Below, one piece after another: positions 6,505-10,007 of a stretch of 10,007 nt of DNA. Position numbers and translations under genes: made by a program. The notes under the pieces are model-generated. The model saw only the letters and a list, made by a program, of their open reading frames with translations. It did not search any database and was not told the origin of the DNA. Where the stretch lies: NCBI GenBank assembly GCA_013335425.1, contig JAAXVQ010000048.1:1-10007 (forward strand), read 5' to 3'. This DNA comes from Candidatus Firestoneibacteriota bacterium (GTDB lineage Bacteria > Oederibacteriota > JAAXVQ01). How positions within the stretch are numbered: position 1 is the stretch's first letter; every line of letters begins with the position of its first letter.

Positions 6505-6536
6505 ATCGTTTCACCGTCAAGACGCTAAAAAACGAT
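6505..6536. promoter_or_regulatory. Nested palindrome in the divergent intergenic region
   Basis: ATCGTTT (6505-6511) and AAACGAT (6530-6536) form a perfect 7-bp inverted repeat, and CGTC (6515-6518) with GACG (6521-6524) form a second one inside it. The two centres differ by about one base. The site lies 60 bases upstream of the amrB promoter and 23 bases outside the left arm of the 217-bp element. It could be an operator or a fortuitous structure. Confidence 0.3.
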
Positions 6537-6558
6537 CCTCTCCCTCCCCGTATTCCAA

Positions 6559-6598
6559 GCGGGTGTTAATTAGTATTTTTGAAAAAAGGGGGGAAAAC
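6559..6598 (+). repeat. Left inverted-repeat arm of the 217-bp element
   Basis: The arm reads GCGGGTGTTAATTAG, then a T run, G, six A, six G and AAAAC. It is identical to the reverse complement of 6736-6775. Read inward-to-outward it contains TACTAATTAAC, which could act as an outward -10-like sequence, though no good -35 accompanies it. Confidence 0.9.
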
Positions 6599-6735
6599 GG
6601 CCCTTGCGCCATGCGTGCCTCGCTGCCCGCTCGATCAAACCCTCCCAATCGCCGACGACTTTCTCCCACCACTTAGGCACACCGTGTCTTGCAAATCGGA
6701 TGCGGTGGCCCTACCCGAAGGTATTCGGCGGGCAT

Positions 6736-6775
6736 GTTTTCCCCCCTTTTTTCAAAAATACTAATTAACACCCGC
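6736..6775 (-). repeat. Right inverted-repeat arm of the 217-bp element
   Basis: This is the exact reverse complement of 6559-6598. Its outer end lies only 10 bases before the -35 box at 6786, so the element abuts the promoter of the NHL gene. Part of it (6736-6769) resembles 118-150 near the left edge of the window. Confidence 0.9.
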
Positions 6776-6785
6776 GCTTCCTTAG

Positions 6786-6814
6786 TTGACTCCCTTCCCC
6801 GCCTGTGCTACCTC
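6786..6814 (+). promoter_or_regulatory. Promoter of the NHL-repeat gene, probably leaderless
   Basis: The -35 box TTGACT (6786-6791) is followed by a 17-base spacer and TACCTC (6809-6814), with an extended -10 TGC at 6806-6808. The spacer shares CCCCGCC with the transketolase promoter. The predicted start falls at about 6820-6822, on the ATG itself, and no Shine-Dalgarno sequence is present, so the mRNA may have no leader. Confidence 0.5.
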
Positions 6815-6820
6815 TTAGAC

Positions 6821-8170
6821 ATGCCTTCCCTGCGCTCGGCTTTACGAACTTTGTTCTTTTGGCTCTTAGGTTGCGCGGCGCTGGCCGCGGCCCCCACGCC
6901 CCTGCCGGACTCGCCCACCACGCTTTTATACCCGCCCTTCTGGCATACGCCCTTGGGCGTGCACCGCGGCACGCCCGAACTTTTGAAAATGTTTTTAGGA
7001 ACCCGCACCCGCTTTGCTTCGCCCCAAGGCCTGGCTTGCACCCGCTATCTGAACGAACCGGCCGCGGCCCCCGTCAATCCCGATGATTGCCGCGTCACCG
7101 TGGTGGGTGCCAACACCGGCGCACGACACCTGCTGTATAACGCCAGCATGCTGCGTTTGGATGTCCTGGGCGACCGCGAACCGCTTTTTCTCCAGCCCAC
7201 GGGGGTGACGCTGCTGCCCGACGGCACCGGGTATGTCACAGACCCGGCCTGGCCGCGGGTGCTCCGTTTGTTTTGGGATCAAGAACGCCTGCAAGTCGGC
7301 GGCGAACTGCCCGCCCCACCGGGGGGTTGGCGCGCGCCTTGGGGCATTTGCGCGGATTCCGCGGGCGTCCTCTACGTTTCCGACGCCCGGCGAAATCAGG
7401 TGTTTCTTTACGGACCCGACGGACGGTGGCTTAAAACCCTGGGCCCCGTGCTTCCCGGCAACCTGCGTCTGGACGCTCCCAGGGCCCTGGCCGTGGTCGA
7501 TGCCGCAGAAACCTGGTCGTATTATCATGATAATTATCTCTATGTGCTCGATCAAAACGGCACGCGCCTGCTGCGCCTAAACCCCCAAGGAGCCGGCGAA
7601 GTGCAACTGCGGATCACCAACCGCGTTTTGCCCGACCCTTCCGCACCGTCCGTCTGGGCCTGGATGGATTTGGACTTTTATGAAAACCTTTGGGTCACAG
7701 ACCCGGCGCGGAGTTGCGTGCATAAATTCGACCGGCACTTGCGCTACCTGGCATCCTTCGGATCTCCCGGGGAAGGCGACGGACGTTTTTCCGCTCCCAC
7801 GGGCATTGCCATCTACCGGCACTTCGGGCAGGTTTTCGTTGCCGAAGCCCGGGGTGCGCATTATTTTTGGATCGGAGCCGACATTACCGGTCCCTCGGCG
7901 GTTTGGCAGTCTCGGGAAAAGCGCTGTGTGGAAATCCGTTTTAACCTGACGGAGCCGGCGCACCTCACCCTGCGCGCTCAAAAACCCGGCAGCTCAAATT
8001 CGGTCTTGGTGCGCGAGGAGACCTGGATGGATTCCGGGAAGCAAAGCGTGCTTTGGATCTTGCCGGCGGGTTGGACACCCGAGGTGAACTTTCACTTCAC
8101 GGCCGAGGCCACGTACGCTTCGGCCACCTACTTCGCACGGCAATTGGATTTTGCTTGGAAGGCTTACTGA
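6821..8170 (+). CDS. Secreted NHL-repeat beta-propeller protein with a C-terminal FlgD-Ig-like domain
   Basis: This is an exported protein of 449 residues. It opens with a signal sequence: Arg residues at 5 and 9, a hydrophobic core (10-22), then AAA-AP near 22-26. LLGC (15-18) is a weak lipobox, so a lipoprotein is possible. About six NHL-type blades follow, at roughly 67-107, 125-153, 172-208, 219-257, 278-314 and 325-351; clear examples are APWGICADSAGVLYVSDARR (172-191), LWVTDPARSCVHKFD (290-304) and APTGIAIYRHFGQVFVAEA (325-343). Residues 369-449 look like a FlgD-type immunoglobulin-like sandwich (VEIRFNLTEPAHLTL). NHL propellers act as binding scaffolds; no catalytic residues can be assigned. 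The start ATG 6821 precedes the signal peptide; the frame is open upstream into the palindromic element, but that part is not protein-like. Its end overlaps the convergent neighbour by 7 bases. Confidence 0.8.
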   Translation: MPSLRSALRTLFFWLLGCAALAAAPTPLPDSPTTLLYPPFWHTPLGVHRGTPELLKMFLGTRTRFASPQGLACTRYLNEPAAAPVNPDDCRVTVVGANTGARHLLYNASMLRLDVLGDREPLFLQPTGVTLLPDGTGYVTDPAWPRVLRLFWDQERLQVGGELPAPPGGWRAPWGICADSAGVLYVSDARRNQVFLYGPDGRWLKTLGPVLPGNLRLDAPRALAVVDAAETWSYYHDNYLYVLDQNGTRLLRLNPQGAGEVQLRITNRVLPDPSAPSVWAWMDLDFYENLWVTDPARSCVHKFDRHLRYLASFGSPGEGDGRFSAPTGIAIYRHFGQVFVAEARGAHYFWIGADITGPSAVWQSREKRCVEIRFNLTEPAHLTLRAQKPGSSNSVLVREETWMDSGKQSVLWILPAGWTPEVNFHFTAEATYASATYFARQLDFAWKAY

Positions 8171-10007
8171 CTCGGCTGGAGGACGATCTCCACGCGCCGG
8201 TTCTTGTTGCGCAGGCGTTCGTCCTCGGAACGCACGATCGGTTCCTTATCGCCTTTGGCCTGCACCAAAATCCGGCTCACGGAAACCTTATAATAGGCCG
8301 TCAGATAACGCATGATCGTTTCCGCCCGATTTTTGGAAAGCAGCAGCGCATTGGCTTTTTCATCCGCCGGGTCGCAAAAACCCAATAACAAGATTTTCGC
8401 ACTGGGGTAGCGTTTCATGCGCTCGACCGCGTCGCCCACTTTTTCCGACCCTTCGGACGTAATCTCGGCGCGTCCCTGCTCAAAATAAATGACCGCGATT
8501 TTCTTGTCCTTGGTCAGTTTCTCGCCTTGGGCGTATGCCCCGGAAACAATCGCTTTGGGCGAGAGCGCCGCCGTACCGCGCCCTGCGGCGCGCCCCGCGC
8601 CGGGTCTGCCCTCGGGCAGCACCAGCATGCCATTGGCGGTTTCCTGGTCATTGTTCACGTCCACCAGGACCAAATCATAACTGAGTTCCGGGATGTTTTT
8701 CACGACCTTGCCGGCTTTGTTTTTCCCGTTCCAGACGATGGAAGCCGGCTGCCCGTCCCCGGAAAGCGCGGCTATGGACTTGTCGGCCATATCCGTGATG
8801 GTCAGCATCCATTTGGCAATTTTCGGCCCCGCGCCGCGTTGCACGGTGAATTCAACGTTCTGGGGTTCCGAATCCATAGCCGCCGACTGGATTTCCACCT
8901 TTACCGAAAGGCCCTTTTGCACCAGAGAACGCATCATGCGTTCATCCTCGGTGGAGGCCGCCGAGGACGGCAAGACCGGCGCACGGTTCGGGTGTTTGGG
9001 CAATTCGATTCCCCCGCCGGTGCCCGGCGCGCCGAAAGACATCCTCGGGTCCGCGGGCGTTTGCGCTTTTTTCCGGCGCTTGCTTTCCGCCGACGCAGGA
9101 GCCGCCGCAAAAAACGTGGAGGTGTTCAGTCCCAAGGAAATCCGGTGGGTGCTCCCCAGCGTACCCATGGGCGCAAAGGCATAACCCAGACGCCAGCTCC
9201 CCAAATTCAGCCCCAGCCCGGCCGTCAAGCCGCTTAAAGATCCCAGGCTGTTCGCATCCGAGAGCGCGAATCCCGCGCGCATCAACAGCAGATCGGCGAG
9301 CGCGTATTCCGCGCCCAGATGGACAAGGGTTTGGCCGACGGCCAAAAGCGGAACTTCCACGTCCAGGGCGGCAGTGAACTTCTGCGTATCACTCATGCGA
9401 AACGGGTTGCCGACGCCCACCCGCATTTCCAAAGGCAGCGCATATCCGTTCACCTTAGGGCCCGCATTTTGCAGAGCACCGGCTATAACCAACCCCGATT
9501 CAAACGGCAGCTGGCAGCCGAGATCCAAGGCAAAGGTGTTTTGGGTGACGTCGCCCAAGGTTTCCATCAGGTATTTCCCACCCACCCCGAGCGTCATGCC
9601 CCCGGAGAGTAGCGTCCCGTAGCCGAGATTGACCCCCAGCAACGTGGGCGTAAACGTGCCCAATTCCGGGATGATTTGGCCGTCCGGGGTCATGCCGGTT
9701 TTGTCCACGGCCCCCAGATTGAAATAATTGATGCCTGCCGCCAGAGAGTGTCCGCGCACCACCGGCATGCCGAAAGCCACGAACTCATGGCTCACGTCCT
9801 GAATCAAACTGCCGTGGGCAAACTCCACCCAAGCGTCATTGACGCGCCCCAAGCCCGCCGGGTTCCAATACAACGAATCCAGGTTGTCGGCCAAAGCCGC
9901 CCCGGCCCCGCCCATGGCCGTAACACGCGTGCCCACCCCGACAAGCAGCTCGGGCATAACCTGCGCGGCCATGGGGTAGAGGGTCTCCACGTCGGCGGCG
10001 CGCCCGG
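8164..10007 (-). CDS. PorV-like outer-membrane barrel fused to FlgD-Ig-like and OmpA-type domains (5' partial)
   Basis: The N-terminus is cut by the right edge: the frame stays open to 10007 and no signal peptide is seen, so the real start lies outside. Numbering from the GTG codon at 9990, residues 1-292 form a PorV/PorQ-like barrel with the typical opening GVGTRVTAMGGAGAALADN (18-36) and YWNPAGL (41-47) and alternating strands ending in ISLGLNT. A Pro/Ala/Lys-rich linker (293-355) leads to an FlgD-Ig-like domain (about 360-458, with KWMLTITD and VWNGKNKAGKVV) and an OmpA-type peptidoglycan-binding domain (about 495-605). In the latter D540 and R555 sit 15 residues apart, as do the peptidoglycan-contacting Asp and Arg of OmpA, and NRRVEI (597-602) is kept. 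The usual GHTD reads GFCD. The protein should anchor the outer membrane to the wall. Confidence 0.85.
   Translation of the reverse strand, partial: GRAADVETLYPMAAQVMPELLVGVGTRVTAMGGAGAALADNLDSLYWNPAGLGRVNDAWVEFAHGSLIQDVSHEFVAFGMPVVRGHSLAAGINYFNLGAVDKTGMTPDGQIIPELGTFTPTLLGVNLGYGTLLSGGMTLGVGGKYLMETLGDVTQNTFALDLGCQLPFESGLVIAGALQNAGPKVNGYALPLEMRVGVGNPFRMSDTQKFTAALDVEVPLLAVGQTLVHLGAEYALADLLLMRAGFALSDANSLGSLSGLTAGLGLNLGSWRLGYAFAPMGTLGSTHRISLGLNTSTFFAAAPASAESKRRKKAQTPADPRMSFGAPGTGGGIELPKHPNRAPVLPSSAASTEDERMMRSLVQKGLSVKVEIQSAAMDSEPQNVEFTVQRGAGPKIAKWMLTITDMADKSIAALSGDGQPASIVWNGKNKAGKVVKNIPELSYDLVLVDVNNDQETANGMLVLPEGRPGAGRAAGRGTAALSPKAIVSGAYAQGEKLTKDKKIAVIYFEQGRAEITSEGSEKVGDAVERMKRYPSAKILLLGFCDPADEKANALLLSKNRAETIMRYLTAYYKVSVSRILVQAKGDKEPIVRSEDERLRNKNRRVEIVLQPSQ

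Larger units (their letters stand above)
6559..6775. mobile_element. 217-bp palindromic element with perfect 40-bp inverted repeats (candidate MITE)
   Basis: Two identical 40-bp arms in opposite orientation (6559-6598 and 6736-6775) flank a 137-bp non-coding core. No substitution separates the arms, including runs of six A and six G, which points to recent origin or active maintenance. The core has no transposase: frames run only tens of codons and carry no known motif. CCGAA (6715-6719) and TTCGG (6724-6728) form a small GGTA-loop hairpin just inside the right arm, and GTGCCT (6615-6620) can pair with AGGCAC (6675-6680). No clear target-site duplication is visible; the GC at each outer edge may be a 2-bp duplication or part of the repeat. 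Size and shape fit a non-autonomous transposon. A cruciform or other structural repeat is the alternative. Confidence 0.6.

Noticed and set aside
6579..6764. A 61-codon frame inside the 217-bp element as a transposase remnant
   Set aside because: It is compositionally random, has no recognisable motif, and ends in repeat-arm sequence that gives a similar tail on the other strand simply because the arms are inverted.
6559..6775. The palindrome as a bidirectional transcription terminator or an integron attC site
   Set aside because: It lies between divergent genes where no transcript is expected to end. The arms are much longer than terminator stems. No integrase or cassette array is present and the arm lacks the attC box order.
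6689..6820. An N-terminal extension of the NHL protein reaching back into the palindromic element
   Set aside because: The 44 extra residues would precede a well-formed signal peptide starting at ATG 6821 and are encoded by repeat DNA and by the promoter itself.

Overview
The window is a GC-rich bacterial chromosomal segment (sampled stretches of most genes are about 57-73% G+C). The large gene at its right end joins an outer-membrane barrel of the PorV/PorQ type to FlgD-Ig-like and OmpA-type domains, so the host has an outer membrane and peptidoglycan. The mix of a split transketolase, a DUF2378/TIGR02265-like protein, a GAF/HD-GYP protein, an NHL-repeat secreted protein and FlgD-Ig-like domains suggests a deep-branching, probably uncultured Gram-negative lineage (FCB, Elusimicrobiota or Omnitrophota type). 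The sequence alone does not settle the phylum.

Layout from left to right. Positions 1-179 hold no convincing gene but may hold the edge of a dispersed repeat. A good promoter (180-208) drives two overlapping plus-strand genes, the N- and C-terminal subunits of a split transketolase (234-2029). A 240-base AT-rich gap follows, with three adjacent palindromes, a consensus TATAAT box and a hairpin-bearing leader. It leads to a DUF2378-like gene (2273-2815) that is only about 44% G+C. After a short convergent gap come three minus-strand genes, read from 6382 down to 2996: a MEMO/AmrB-family protein, CutA, and a three-GAF HD-GYP phosphodiesterase. They are tightly spaced behind one well-formed promoter (6417-6445) and look like an operon.

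The 438-base divergent gap 6383-6820 holds that promoter, a nested palindrome (6505-6536) and the most striking non-coding feature of the window: a 217-bp element (6559-6775) bounded by a perfect 40-bp inverted repeat, a candidate MITE. Ten bases beyond its right arm is a promoter that would give a leaderless or near-leaderless mRNA for a secreted NHL beta-propeller protein (6821-8170). This gene converges with, and overlaps by 7 bases, a minus-strand gene for a PorV-like barrel, FlgD-Ig-like and OmpA fusion (8164 to beyond the right edge).

Functionally, the left part is central carbon metabolism (pentose phosphate or Calvin-type carbon shuffling). The middle operon combines a metal-binding-type protein, a divalent-cation-tolerance protein and a c-di-GMP phosphodiesterase-type regulator. 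The right part is cell envelope. I see no RNA genes, CRISPR arrays or phage genes.
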